NCBI GenBank assembly: GCA_031550125.1 | Contig: JAVBOW010000015.1 | Span: 7,591 to 71,590, forward strand | Length of the DNA stretch: 64,000 nucleotides | Direction: 5' to 3' | Source: JAVBOW01 sp031550125 | Lineage (GTDB): Bacteria > Bacteroidota > Bacteroidia > Bacteroidales > Rikenellaceae | Shown: positions 7,962 through 16,593 of the stretch, piece by piece | How the letters are laid out: each line of letters starts with the position of its first letter | Numbering within the stretch: position 1 is the first letter of the stretch | The notes under the pieces: generated by a model | What the model was told of the DNA's origin: nothing | The model's input: the letters and a program-made list of their open reading frames with translations, nothing else | The model's database searches: none | Program-made: the position numbers and the translations under genes

Positions 7962-9062
7962 ATGAAGCTGAAAAATCCGGGAGTAAAGATACTCGACCGC
8001 TACATAATGGGTAAGTTCCTCGGGACTTACGTCTTCGCCATAGCCCTGATCATCGTGATAGTGGTCATTTTCGACGCGGCCGAGAAGATAGACGACTTCA
8101 CGGAGCTGAAGGCTACGCTCCCCCAGATAGCCTTCGACTACTACCTTAACTTCATCCCGTTCTTCGTCAACCAGTTCAGCGGTCTGTTCACTTTCATCGC
8201 GGTTATCTTCTTCACCTCGAAGATGGCTTACGACACCGAGATCATCGCCATACTTTCGAGCGGGGTTAGTTTCAGACGCCTCATGTGGCCCTATTTCCTG
8301 TCGGCCTTCATAATCACCGCCGTCGCCCTCTTGCTCAACCTGTTCGTCATACCGAGGGCCAACGCCCGCAGGGTCGATTTCGAGTCGCGCTACCTGAAAC
8401 GCAACCAGACGCTCCATTACGAACGCCATATCTACCGTCAGGTGGCCCCGGGCCAGTATGTCTATATACGCGACTTTTCTCAGAGCGACAGCCGCGCCTC
8501 CTACCTGTTCCTCGAGAAATACCGGGGACGCGACGTGGTGTCCAGCCTGGAGGCCTATAACGTTACGTTCGACCCCGGGACCAAACGCTGGAGCGCCCCT
8601 AAATACATCGAGCGCCGCTACGAGGGCGACGAAGACATATTTACGCAGCACACTAAGCTCGATACGATGATCAACCTTACGCCCACCGAACTGGGGAGGG
8701 TGGAAGAGCTGGTCAAAACGATGAACATAGGCGCGTTGACGCGCTTTATCGCCGGGCAGAAACTCAAAGGGTCGGATATGATAGCGGTGTTCGAGGTTGA
8801 GCGCCACAGCCGTTTCGCCTATCCTTTCTCCACGTTCATACTTACGCTGATAGGCGTCTCGCTCTCCTCGCGCAAGGTACGCGGCGGCACGGGCCTGCAT
8901 ATAGGCATAGGCATAGGGCTTTGCTTCTCCTATATATTGGTGAGCCGTTTTACGGAAGAGTTCGCCAAAGGAGGGGTGCTGCCTCCCGCGCTGTCGGTTT
9001 GGATACCGAATATAATCTACTCTTTCATAGCCGTATACCTGTACAAAAAGGCTCCTAAATAA
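7962..9062 (+). CDS. LptF/LptG family permease (YjgP/YjgQ)
   Basis: 366 aa. Begins KILDRYIMGKFLGTYVFAIALI, the typical start of LptF/LptG, followed by three N-terminal membrane spans (about residues 15-40, 65-90, 105-125), a periplasmic beta-rich domain, and three C-terminal spans (about 285-360). It forms the inner-membrane part of the LPS export ABC transporter with LptB. Which paralogue (F or G) cannot be decided. It follows tgt by 6 nt, so the two are likely one transcript. The stop codon is embedded in the direct repeat at 9061-9081. Confidence 0.88.
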   Translation: MKLKNPGVKILDRYIMGKFLGTYVFAIALIIVIVVIFDAAEKIDDFTELKATLPQIAFDYYLNFIPFFVNQFSGLFTFIAVIFFTSKMAYDTEIIAILSSGVSFRRLMWPYFLSAFIITAVALLLNLFVIPRANARRVDFESRYLKRNQTLHYERHIYRQVAPGQYVYIRDFSQSDSRASYLFLEKYRGRDVVSSLEAYNVTFDPGTKRWSAPKYIERRYEGDEDIFTQHTKLDTMINLTPTELGRVEELVKTMNIGALTRFIAGQKLKGSDMIAVFEVERHSRFAYPFSTFILTLIGVSLSSRKVRGGTGLHIGIGIGLCFSYILVSRFTEEFAKGGVLPPALSVWIPNIIYSFIAVYLYKKAPK

Positions 9063-9081
9063 CGCGAGTTTCGCGAATTCG
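9061..9081 (+). repeat. 21-bp direct repeat, left copy
   Basis: AACGCGAGTTTCGCGAATTC plus G. It matches 10053-10073 at 19 of 21 positions and contains the palindrome TTCGCGAA. The pair encloses the hypothetical gene at 9138-10049. Confidence 0.7.
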
Positions 9082-9137
9082 GCACGGGTTCTCAATATTG
9101 CTCATGCCCTTAAAGACCGGCGGTAGCTTTAATTCTT

Positions 9138-10049
9138 ATGAAAAGGTTTTTATTTATTGCACTGGCGGGTGTAGTCCTTTTAGGGAGTGGATCCCTGGCG
9201 CAGGACAGGCAGATACGGATAATTGCACTGGCAAGCCCGTTTTCTAAAGACCACTGGATGGCATCCAAAAGCCACGGTCTGGAGAAAGATTACACGGCGC
9301 AGGATATACTGGAGATGATATCCGAGCTTAAACCCAACTGCCTGGAACGCTTCATAACCGGTTACCACGACCCCGCCGCGCCGGTGCCGGTGCGGCAGGG
9401 ATATCCCCCGATGACGGTACTTGAGTTCCTCGACGCGGCCATACTTGCCGGGGCTGACGATTGCCACATAGTACCCAAGCTCAACCTGCGGTGGTTGGGC
9501 GGATCGGGAAAATATTTTTGGGAATCCGCCCAGGCCCTCTACGACATGCCCCTTGTAAGGCCCATACGCAACATCAACCTCGACGTGTGGGATTACTACT
9601 GCTCGGACATACATCCCGACCCACGCCAGCGCGACGAGATGTTCGCGCGGCTGCGCAGTATAGGTTACGAGCAGATAGGGGTGAACATGACCGGCTCGAA
9701 GAAAAATAATCCGCAGATAGACTACGCCGATTTCAACATAAAGAAAGACGTGTGGCAGGTGAGCCGCGAAGCGGTGGACAAAATCCGCAGTTTCGCGAAT
9801 ATCAAGCGGGTTTACCTGTATATAGATTATCCCGGCACTATGGACGCCTTCCGCGCCAACACTCCCGACCGCCAGGCCGACATTTACTGCAACACTATCT
9901 ATCCCAACCAGGCGAAGATGGGCTACACGTTCGTCTATCCCATCATCCAGGATTCGTGGGACGCCAACGCTTCGGTTACCGACCCTGCCGGGCCGTACAA
10001 GGGCAAAACCATGTACGAAATAACCAAAGAGTTGCTGTTCAGACAGTAA
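9138..10049 (+). CDS. secreted protein of unknown function
   Basis: 303 aa. Residues 1-22 form a signal peptide (hydrophobic core then SLAQD). The mature part mentions no family I can name with confidence. It has several Trp/Tyr-rich stretches (HWMASKSHG, DVWDYYCSD, DYPGTMDAF) and alternates LExFITGYHDP, DCHIVPKLN, IRNINLDVWDYY and VYLYIDYPG, consistent with strands of a TIM-barrel, as in secreted glycoside-hydrolase-like proteins. A weak -7-like box (TAGCTTTA, 9124-9131) precedes the ATG. The gene is bracketed by 21-bp direct repeats, and the same 12-mer AGTTTCGCGAAT occurs inside it at 9789-9800. Confidence 0.8.
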   Translation: MKRFLFIALAGVVLLGSGSLAQDRQIRIIALASPFSKDHWMASKSHGLEKDYTAQDILEMISELKPNCLERFITGYHDPAAPVPVRQGYPPMTVLEFLDAAILAGADDCHIVPKLNLRWLGGSGKYFWESAQALYDMPLVRPIRNINLDVWDYYCSDIHPDPRQRDEMFARLRSIGYEQIGVNMTGSKKNNPQIDYADFNIKKDVWQVSREAVDKIRSFANIKRVYLYIDYPGTMDAFRANTPDRQADIYCNTIYPNQAKMGYTFVYPIIQDSWDANASVTDPAGPYKGKTMYEITKELLFRQ

Positions 10050-10052
10050 ATG

Positions 10053-10073
10053 AACGTGAGTTTCGCGAATCCG
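10053..10073 (+). repeat. 21-bp direct repeat, right copy
   Basis: AACGTGAGTTTCGCGAATCC plus G. Partner of 9061-9081, two mismatches. It starts 3 nt after the stop of the hypothetical gene. Confidence 0.7.
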
Positions 10074-10126
10074 AAGTAAAACAAAGCCGGATTTAAGGCG
10101 GATCGGGAAGGGGCCTGCCGCGGAGT

Positions 10127-10708
10127 CTACAATCCTACGCCGGCGAACATGCCTGCATAAACGGCGGCTTTCCGCTCCAGAGGCATGGGGTAGGCCCGCG
10201 ACGACGATGGCATGCGGTAGAGGCGCATGGCTCGTCCGCGCCACGTGAATTCGGAAAACGTACCCACGGCAGGCTCCGGAGCCTGCATCACGGAGAGCAG
10301 GGTCTCGAGTGCCTTTTGCCCGGTCACGGCTATGGCGCGGCATTCGGGGAGCGGGGCGAGCAATGCCTCCGGGTCGAAAGGCTCAATAACTTCCAGGAAC
10401 TTATCCGAGGCGTCGCCGTTGAGCCTCTTTACCTTGCGGGCCGTGTCCGAGAGAGCTATCCCCTTGCCGGCGCAGAAACAGCGTATGCGCGCCTCGTCGA
10501 AACGTTTGCCGTCGACGAAATGGCTTTTGTCGCCGAAGAACGCCAGGCCCATTATGCGCCACATGTCGTTCTGGAAGTTGGGGTAGTAGAAATCCATGCC
10601 CCACCTTTTGCGCGAAGGCGGAAAACTGCCTAATATCAGCAGTTTTCCGCCTTCGGGCAGGAAGGGTTCGAGGGGGTGCGTCTCGACGCCGTGCAGTCCC
10701 TCGTCCAT
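10127..10708 (-). CDS. uracil-DNA glycosylase superfamily protein (Mug/DUF-type)
   Basis: 193 aa. LLILGSFPP (about residues 23-31) is the superfamily motif 1 region, followed by FYYPNFQNDMWRIMG, where the Asn/Asp-bearing loop matches mismatch-type glycosylases. The C-terminal MPSSSRAYPM (about 165-174) corresponds to the HPS-type motif 2 loop with the His replaced by Met. Likely role: excision of uracil or another damaged base from DNA. It starts 4 nt after the lon stop on the same strand, so it is probably translated from the lon mRNA. Substrate and activity are not established by sequence. Confidence 0.78.
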   Translation of the reverse strand: MDEGLHGVETHPLEPFLPEGGKLLILGSFPPSRKRWGMDFYYPNFQNDMWRIMGLAFFGDKSHFVDGKRFDEARIRCFCAGKGIALSDTARKVKRLNGDASDKFLEVIEPFDPEALLAPLPECRAIAVTGQKALETLLSVMQAPEPAVGTFSEFTWRGRAMRLYRMPSSSRAYPMPLERKAAVYAGMFAGVGL

Positions 10709-10712
10709 GGCG

Positions 10713-13139
10713 TCAGGATTCGAGCGCCAGCGCCAGGACTTCGTCTATCGTCCTTACGTAATGGAATGTGAGGCCCGCCACATATTCGGCGGTTATTTCG
10801 GATATGTCCTTGCGGTTGTCCTCGCTCATAATGATGTCGGTGATCCCGGCTCGTTTGGCGGCCAGTATCTTCTCCTTTACGCCCCCCACCGGCATTACGC
10901 GGCCGCGCAGGGTGGTCTCGCCCGTCATGGCTATGCGCGGACGCACCTTGCGGCCGGTGTAGGTGGACACCAGCGAGGTGACCATGGTGATGCCTGCGCT
11001 GGGACCGTCCTTGGGGATAGCTCCCTCGGGGACGTGTATGCTTATGTCGTTCTTCTCGAATTTCTCCTGCGGGACGCCCAGGTCGGCGCTGTGGGCCTTG
11101 ACCCACTGCAGGGCTATCGTGGCCGACTCTTTCATAACCTCGCCCAGGTTGCCCGTAAGCACCAGCGCCCCTTTACCGGGGCCGAGGATCGATTCCACGT
11201 AGAGTATGTCGCCGCCTACTTCGGTCCATGCCAGGCCCGTTACTACGCCCGTCATACCCTCCACCTCGTACATGTCCTGGCGGAATTTAGGCACGCCGAG
11301 TATCTTTTCCACGTCGTCCTCCGATATGTGTGCGTTGAACGTCTCGCCGAAACCTATCTGTTTGGCCCGGTGGCGGGCTATCTTGGCTATGTGCTTGTCG
11401 AGCGTCCTTACGCCCGATTCGCGCGTGTACCCGGCTATTATTTTTTCTATGACAGGCGCGGGGAGTTTGAAATCCTTGGGCGATATGCCGTGGGCCTCGG
11501 ATTCTTTGCCCACCAGGTGCTTGAGCGCTATCTGTACCTTGTCTTCCAGAATGTAGCCGGGGATGTTGATCATCTCCATGCGGTCGCGCAGGGCGGGGTT
11601 GATATTGGCCACGTTGTTGGCCGTGGCTATGAACAGGACTTTCGACAGGTCGTACTCCGTGTCGAGGTAGTTGTCGTGGAATGTGGTGTTCTGTTCCGGA
11701 TCGAGGACTTCGAGCAGGGCCGAAGAAGGGTCGCCGTGGTTGCCCACGCCCACTTTATCCACCTCGTCGAGGATTATCACCGGATTTGACGAGCCGCAAC
11801 GTTTGATGGTCTGTATTATACGTCCCGGCATGGCGCCTATGTATGTGCGGCGGTGTCCGCGTATCTCCGCCTCGTCGTGCAGGCCGCCGAGCGATATGCG
11901 CCCGAATTTGCGTTTGAGCGAGTCGGCCACCGATTTGCCCAGCGACGTCTTGCCTACTCCCGGAGGGCCGTACAGGCAGATTATGGGCGATTTGAGGTCG
12001 CCTTTGAGTTTTATTACCGCCAGGTGTTCCAATATGCGATCCTTCACCTCTTCGAGTCCGAAATGGTCTGAGTCGAGGTGTTTGCGGGCGCGCTGCAGGT
12101 CAAGGTTATCCTTGGTCACCTCGTTCCACGGCAGGTCGAGCATCAGCTGCAGGTAGGTCATCTGCACCGAGTATTCGGCCACGGCGGGATTGAGCCTCTC
12201 TAATTTGGACACCTCCTTTTCGAAGGTTTCGGCTACGTCTTTGCTCCATTTTTTCTTCCTGGCGCGTTCGCGCAGGTCGCCTATGTCGCCGTCCGCGCTG
12301 TCGCCGCCCAGCTCCTCCTGTATGGTGCGTATCTGCTGTTGCAGGAAATATTCGCGCTGCTGTTGGTCGAGATCCTGCTTTACCTTGCTTTGTATCTCGC
12401 TCTTGAGTTCCACCAGCTGCTGCTCGCGGATGAGTATCTCCAGCAGTCGGCGCGAGCGCGCCAGCAGGCCCGGCGCTTCGAGCAGGTGCTGGCGGTCGGC
12501 GTCGGGCAGATCCATATTGGAGCAGATGAAGTTGATTATGCCTCGTTTGGAGTCGATGTTCTTTATTGCGAACGACGCCTCCTTGGGCATGTTGGGCGAT
12601 ATGGAGATGATGTTGAGCGCCACGTCGCGCAGGGAATCCACAAGCGCGTCGAACTCCACGTTGTTCTTCTCGGGAGAGGTGTCCTTGAGCGGCGTCACTT
12701 CGGCTATGAAGTATGGGTCGGAGGTGACGAATTGCCTTATCTCTATCTTTTCGAGGCCGTGCAGTATGACCGTCAGGTTGCCGTTGGGCATTTCGAGGGT
12801 CTTCAGTATGCGCGCCGCGGTGCCTATGCGGAACATGTCTTCCGGACCGGGCTGCTCCACGTCCGAGGAACGTTGCAGCACGGCGCCCAGCACGCCTCCG
12901 TTCTGCTCAACTTCGCGTACCAGCAGCATGGACTTCTCTCGCCCGACGGTTATGGGCGTGATGGAGCCGGGGAAAAGGACCGAGCTGCGCAGCGTGAGTA
13001 TGGGCAGGCGCGAGGGGATGGCCACGTCTCCCACGGAGTCCTCATCCTCAGAGGAGATTATGGGAATGACCTGGTGGTGTCCGTCGAGCATATCTGATAT
13101 GCCCGTGAAATCGAATGTATCGTTATCTTTTTTGCTCAT
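10713..13139 (-). CDS. lon: ATP-dependent protease Lon (LonA)
   Basis: 808 aa from ATG 13139; a TTG three codons upstream is unlikely. LON N-domain (about 45-240), coiled-coil linker with QREYFLQQQ, AAA+ module with Walker A GPPGVGKTS and Walker B VIILDEVDK, and a C-terminal Ser-Lys protease: Ser714 in DGPSAG and Lys757 in GGVKEK, 43 residues apart as in the family. It degrades misfolded and regulatory proteins in the cytoplasm. A perfect -7 box lies 24 nt upstream. The glycosylase gene follows after 4 nt. Confidence 0.97.
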   Translation of the reverse strand: MSKKDNDTFDFTGISDMLDGHHQVIPIISSEDEDSVGDVAIPSRLPILTLRSSVLFPGSITPITVGREKSMLLVREVEQNGGVLGAVLQRSSDVEQPGPEDMFRIGTAARILKTLEMPNGNLTVILHGLEKIEIRQFVTSDPYFIAEVTPLKDTSPEKNNVEFDALVDSLRDVALNIISISPNMPKEASFAIKNIDSKRGIINFICSNMDLPDADRQHLLEAPGLLARSRRLLEILIREQQLVELKSEIQSKVKQDLDQQQREYFLQQQIRTIQEELGGDSADGDIGDLRERARKKKWSKDVAETFEKEVSKLERLNPAVAEYSVQMTYLQLMLDLPWNEVTKDNLDLQRARKHLDSDHFGLEEVKDRILEHLAVIKLKGDLKSPIICLYGPPGVGKTSLGKSVADSLKRKFGRISLGGLHDEAEIRGHRRTYIGAMPGRIIQTIKRCGSSNPVIILDEVDKVGVGNHGDPSSALLEVLDPEQNTTFHDNYLDTEYDLSKVLFIATANNVANINPALRDRMEMINIPGYILEDKVQIALKHLVGKESEAHGISPKDFKLPAPVIEKIIAGYTRESGVRTLDKHIAKIARHRAKQIGFGETFNAHISEDDVEKILGVPKFRQDMYEVEGMTGVVTGLAWTEVGGDILYVESILGPGKGALVLTGNLGEVMKESATIALQWVKAHSADLGVPQEKFEKNDISIHVPEGAIPKDGPSAGITMVTSLVSTYTGRKVRPRIAMTGETTLRGRVMPVGGVKEKILAAKRAGITDIIMSEDNRKDISEITAEYVAGLTFHYVRTIDEVLALALES

Positions 13140-13162
13140 AATAGTCAAAACGTAATACCCGA

Positions 13163-13170
13163 CAAAGATA
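13163..13170 (-). promoter_or_regulatory. -7 box for lon
   Basis: On the minus strand TATCTTTG, exact TAnnTTTG, 23 nt before the lon ATG at 13139. No HrcA/CIRCE-type inverted repeat is visible next to it. Confidence 0.65.
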
Positions 13171-13670
13171 GTACTTTAAAATGTGCGATTGCCGGTTGTT
13201 GATATTTGTATAACAAATACAGTGCAAAACAGGTTATACGGGAAAAAATGAATGCCGGCCGGCCTCTTTGGCCGGAAACGAGGATCGCCGCCTGCCAAAT
13301 TGACAGGCGGCCGCGCCACCTTACTCTTCCGCCTCCTCCTCAAAAAATGTCATGGGCGAGGTGACGTATAAAAATGCACAAAGCCGGGTTTATTCCGATT
13401 ACGAAACCCAACTTATCAAATTGAACGCTTACTTCGAGAGGGATTATAACGATTCGAATCGCAGGTATATCCAATGTAAAATTCGGAAAATAAGGCGAAT
13501 ATGGGAAAAAGAGGTTGCGAAATGTAGCACTCCGACAGGGAGGATTGGGACGGGCGGAAACGATAATGGCCGTAATCGCCTAAGCCGACGTCCTGGCGGT
13601 CCGCGAAGGTCTACGGGGCGTTTTTTATTATCATGAAAGGACCGACTAAGCGAATTTCCCCCGAAAAATG
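13171..13670. other. 500-bp intergenic region with hairpins and possible gene remnant
   Basis: Between the divergent promoters of lon and valS. Two hairpins (13259-13264 with 13270-13275; 13287-13294 with 13304-13311) are followed on the minus strand by ATTCATTTTTT, like an intrinsic terminator. Just before them on the same strand an open stretch (13321-13383) encodes an acidic tail ending EEEAEE with a TAA stop, but its frame is closed upstream. A plus-strand open frame (13352-13636, 94 residues) crosses the same DNA with poor codon character in its second half; I do not call it a gene. A T-run (13621-13627) after a GC-rich segment could end a small RNA. Confidence 0.45.
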
Positions 13671-13678
13671 TATCTTTG
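13671..13678 (+). promoter_or_regulatory. -7 box for valS
   Basis: TATCTTTG, exact consensus, 29 nt before the valS ATG. No T-box features are visible in the short leader. Confidence 0.65.
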
Positions 13679-13707
13679 CGGTTTAATCGAAAAATCTACG
13701 ACTCGCT

Positions 13708-16326
13708 ATGGCATTGGCAGACAAGTACACACCTGCGGACATTGAGGACAAATGGTACGGCTACTGGCTGGAACACAATTATTTTCATTCCGAACCCGAC
13801 GGCAGGGAACCTTATACGGTCGTAATCCCGCCGCCCAACGTCACCGGGGTGCTGCATATGGGCCATATGCTCAACAACACCATACAGGACGTGCTGGTGC
13901 GCCGCGCGCGCATGCTGGGTAAGAACGCCCTTTGGCTTCCGGGTACCGACCACGCCTCGATAGCCACCGAAGCCAAGGTGGTGCAGAAACTCAAGGCCGA
14001 AGGCATAGAGAAATCGTCGCTCACCCGCGAGGAATTCCTGCGCCACGCCTGGGAGTGGAAGGAGAAGCACGGCGGCATAATACTCGAGCAGCTCAAAAAG
14101 CTGGGAGCCTCGTGCGATTGGGAGCGCACCAAATTCACTATGGACGCACCCCTGAGCGAGAGTGTGATAAAGGTCTTCGTAGATCTTTACCGCAAAGGAA
14201 AGATATACCGTGGCGTACGCATGGTTAACTGGGATCCGGCGGCGCAGACTGCCCTCTCGGACGAAGAGGTGATCTACAAGGAGTCGCAGGGCAAGCTCTA
14301 TTACCTGCGCTACAGGATAGAAGGGGAGGACGGCTATGTGGTGGTGGCCACCACCCGTCCCGAGACTATAATGGGCGATACGGGCCTGTGCGTCAATCCG
14401 GCAGATCCCCGCTACGCGGCGCTGAAAGGCAAAAAGGTGATAGTGCCGCTCGTGAACCGCGCCGTGCCGGTAATCCACGACGACTATGTGGACATGGAAT
14501 TCGGCACCGGGGCGCTCAAGGTAACTCCTGCCCACGACGTAAACGACTACGTGCTGGGCGAGAGATACAACCTGCGTACGATAGATATTTTCAACGATGA
14601 CGGCACTATCAACGCCGCCGGGGAGATCTACATAGGCATGGACCGCTTCGAGGTGCGCCGCACTATAGAGAAAGACCTGGCCGAGGCCGGCCTGCTCGAA
14701 AAGGTGGAGCCGTACGTAAATAAAGTAGGCTGCTCGGAGCGTACGGGCGTGGCCATAGAACCCAAGCTGTCCATGCAGTGGTTCCTGTCCATGAAAGAGA
14801 TATCCCAACCGGCACTGAGGGCCGTCATGGACGACGTGGTGCAACTCATCCCCGCCAAATTCAAAAACACATACCGCCACTGGATGGAGAACGTCAAGGA
14901 CTGGTGCATATCGCGCCAGCTGTGGTGGGGGCAGCAGATACCGGCCTACTACCTCCCCGAAGGAGGTTACGTGGTGGCCGAAACGGCGGAAGGGGCGCTC
15001 GCGCTCGCGCGGCGGAAGAATCCCGCCCTGACGGCCTCCGACCTCAGGCAGGATCCGGACGTACTCGACACGTGGTTCTCGTCGTGGCTGTGGCCCATAT
15101 CGGTCTTCGACGGCATACGCCGCCCCGACAATCCCGATATCAACTACTACTATCCCACCAACGACCTTGTCACCGCCCCCGAGATACTGTTCTTCTGGGT
15201 GGCGCGCATGATAATAGCCGGCTACGAATACCGCAGCCGCGAACCTTTCCGCAACGTCTACCTTACGGGTATAGTGCGCGATAAGCTGGGCCGCAAAATG
15301 TCCAAGTCGCTCGGCAACTCGCCCGACCCGCTCGACCTTATAGCCCAGTACGGCGCCGACAGCGTGCGCCTGGGCATGCTTTTCACATCGCCCGCGGGCA
15401 ACGACCTCCCGTACGACGATTCGCTGTGCGACCAGGGCCGTAACTTCTGCAACAAGATATGGAACGCCTATCGCCTGGTGGATATGTGGAAGCAGGACGA
15501 CGCGCTGCAGCAGCCCGAAAGCTCGCGCCTGGCCGTACTGTGGATGCGCCGCGTGCTGGCCCGCGACATAACCGCCATAGAGGAATGCATGGAGCAATAC
15601 CGCATTTCGGAGGCGCTGATGATACTCTACAAACTTTTCTGGGACGAATTCTCGGGATGGTACCTCGAGATGGTCAAGCCTGCCTACCAGGCCCCGATAG
15701 ACGCCGTCACGCTCGGCGCTACCAAGGCGTTCTTCGATATACTGCTGCGCCTGCTGCATCCCTTCATTCCTTTCGTCACGGAGGAACTGTGGCAAAACCT
15801 GCAGCAGAGGGCTGCGGGGACTACCATAATGCTCGCCCCGATGCCGGTGGCCGGTACGCTCGACGCGTCTCTGCTGGCCCGTTTCGCGCAGGCCCAGGAG
15901 GTCGTTACCGCCATACGCAACATCCGTAAACAGAAAAATATACCTGCCCGCGAGCAGGTGGAGCTGCGCGTCATAGCGGACGAGAACTACGCCGCCGAAT
16001 TCAATCCCGTGGTGATGAAGATGGCCGGCGTGTCGGCCATAACCGAGGTTACGGAGAAAGATCCGGCCGCGGCAGCGTTCATCGTAAAGACCACGCAGTA
16101 TTTCGTGCCGCTTGACAGCCAGGTCGATACCGTAGCCGAGCTGGAGGCGGCGCAAAAAGAGCTGGCCTACCTGGAGGGTTTCCTTAAGTCGGTTATGGGC
16201 AAACTCTCCAACGAGCGTTTCGTGTCGAGCGCCCCTGCTGCGGTGGTGGAGAACGAAAAAGCCAAGAAAGCCGACGCCGAAGCCAAAATAGCCGCCCTGC
16301 GCGAACGCATAGCTGCGTTAGGATAA
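13708..16326 (+). CDS. valS: valine-tRNA ligase
   Basis: 872 aa. Class I signature HMGH (residues 50-53, within PPPNVTGVLHMGH) and KMSKS (530-534, followed by LGNSPDPLD). The connective editing domain carries TTRPETIMGDT. The anticodon-binding domain contains FTSPAGNDLPYDD, and a C-terminal coiled-coil (about 805-872) is typical of ValRS. It charges tRNA-Val in the cytoplasm. Monocistronic: its own promoter upstream and a strong hairpin downstream. Confidence 0.98.
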   Translation: MALADKYTPADIEDKWYGYWLEHNYFHSEPDGREPYTVVIPPPNVTGVLHMGHMLNNTIQDVLVRRARMLGKNALWLPGTDHASIATEAKVVQKLKAEGIEKSSLTREEFLRHAWEWKEKHGGIILEQLKKLGASCDWERTKFTMDAPLSESVIKVFVDLYRKGKIYRGVRMVNWDPAAQTALSDEEVIYKESQGKLYYLRYRIEGEDGYVVVATTRPETIMGDTGLCVNPADPRYAALKGKKVIVPLVNRAVPVIHDDYVDMEFGTGALKVTPAHDVNDYVLGERYNLRTIDIFNDDGTINAAGEIYIGMDRFEVRRTIEKDLAEAGLLEKVEPYVNKVGCSERTGVAIEPKLSMQWFLSMKEISQPALRAVMDDVVQLIPAKFKNTYRHWMENVKDWCISRQLWWGQQIPAYYLPEGGYVVAETAEGALALARRKNPALTASDLRQDPDVLDTWFSSWLWPISVFDGIRRPDNPDINYYYPTNDLVTAPEILFFWVARMIIAGYEYRSREPFRNVYLTGIVRDKLGRKMSKSLGNSPDPLDLIAQYGADSVRLGMLFTSPAGNDLPYDDSLCDQGRNFCNKIWNAYRLVDMWKQDDALQQPESSRLAVLWMRRVLARDITAIEECMEQYRISEALMILYKLFWDEFSGWYLEMVKPAYQAPIDAVTLGATKAFFDILLRLLHPFIPFVTEELWQNLQQRAAGTTIMLAPMPVAGTLDASLLARFAQAQEVVTAIRNIRKQKNIPAREQVELRVIADENYAAEFNPVVMKMAGVSAITEVTEKDPAAAAFIVKTTQYFVPLDSQVDTVAELEAAQKELAYLEGFLKSVMGKLSNERFVSSAPAAVVENEKAKKADAEAKIAALRERIAALG

Positions 16327-16352
16327 TTTCGCGCGGGATCCAGGCCGATCCT

Positions 16353-16401
16353 CAAGCCGCAGCCCCGGAGATACTCTCGGTATCTCCGGGGCTGCGGCTT
16401 G
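16353..16401. terminator. bidirectional terminator-like hairpin after valS
   Basis: Arms 16353-16373 and 16381-16401 are perfectly complementary (21 bp, plus one closing C-G pair). No T-run follows, so termination strength is uncertain. It separates valS from the converging response regulator. Confidence 0.75.
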
Positions 16402-16407
16402 AATCGC

Positions 16408-16590
16408 TCTCAATTATGTGTTGGCCGCGCATATCGCACGTCATCTTTCACTTATCCTTATCGTTTCAAATCCTCACGGACTTTAGTCCGCTCCGGTTTG
16501 AAACCCAAACGATAAGCGAAACCCGACGCACGCTATGCACGGCGTCGTTACCGTGAGGCGCTGCGCTTCCCTTGCCTGTTTTCAGGCCGA
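16408..16590 (+). repeat. dispersed intergenic repeat, full-length copy
   Basis: Contains all parts: left end CTCAATTATGTG, GCGCATATCGCACGTCATC, the nested hairpin (TTATCGTTT at 16458-16466 with AAACGATAA at 16507-16515, inner stem CGGAC..GTCCG), the GACGCACGCTATGCACGGCG block, and the right end CCTGTTTTCAGGCCGATC. The right end abuts the stop codon of the regulator gene. Confidence 0.85.
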
Positions 16591-16593
16591 TCT

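Noticed and set aside
13250..13320. Considered as an SRP RNA, tmRNA or RNase P RNA
   Set aside because: None of the conserved cores of these RNAs is present; only simple hairpins are visible.
13352..13636. 94-residue open frame upstream of valS
   Set aside because: No recognisable motif; second half is Gly/Arg/Pro-rich like random GC-rich DNA; overlaps the possible minus-strand gene remnant.
13696..16155. 819-residue open frame antisense to valS
   Set aside because: Shadow of valS; the His/Arg-rich composition is typical of reverse reading of a real gene.
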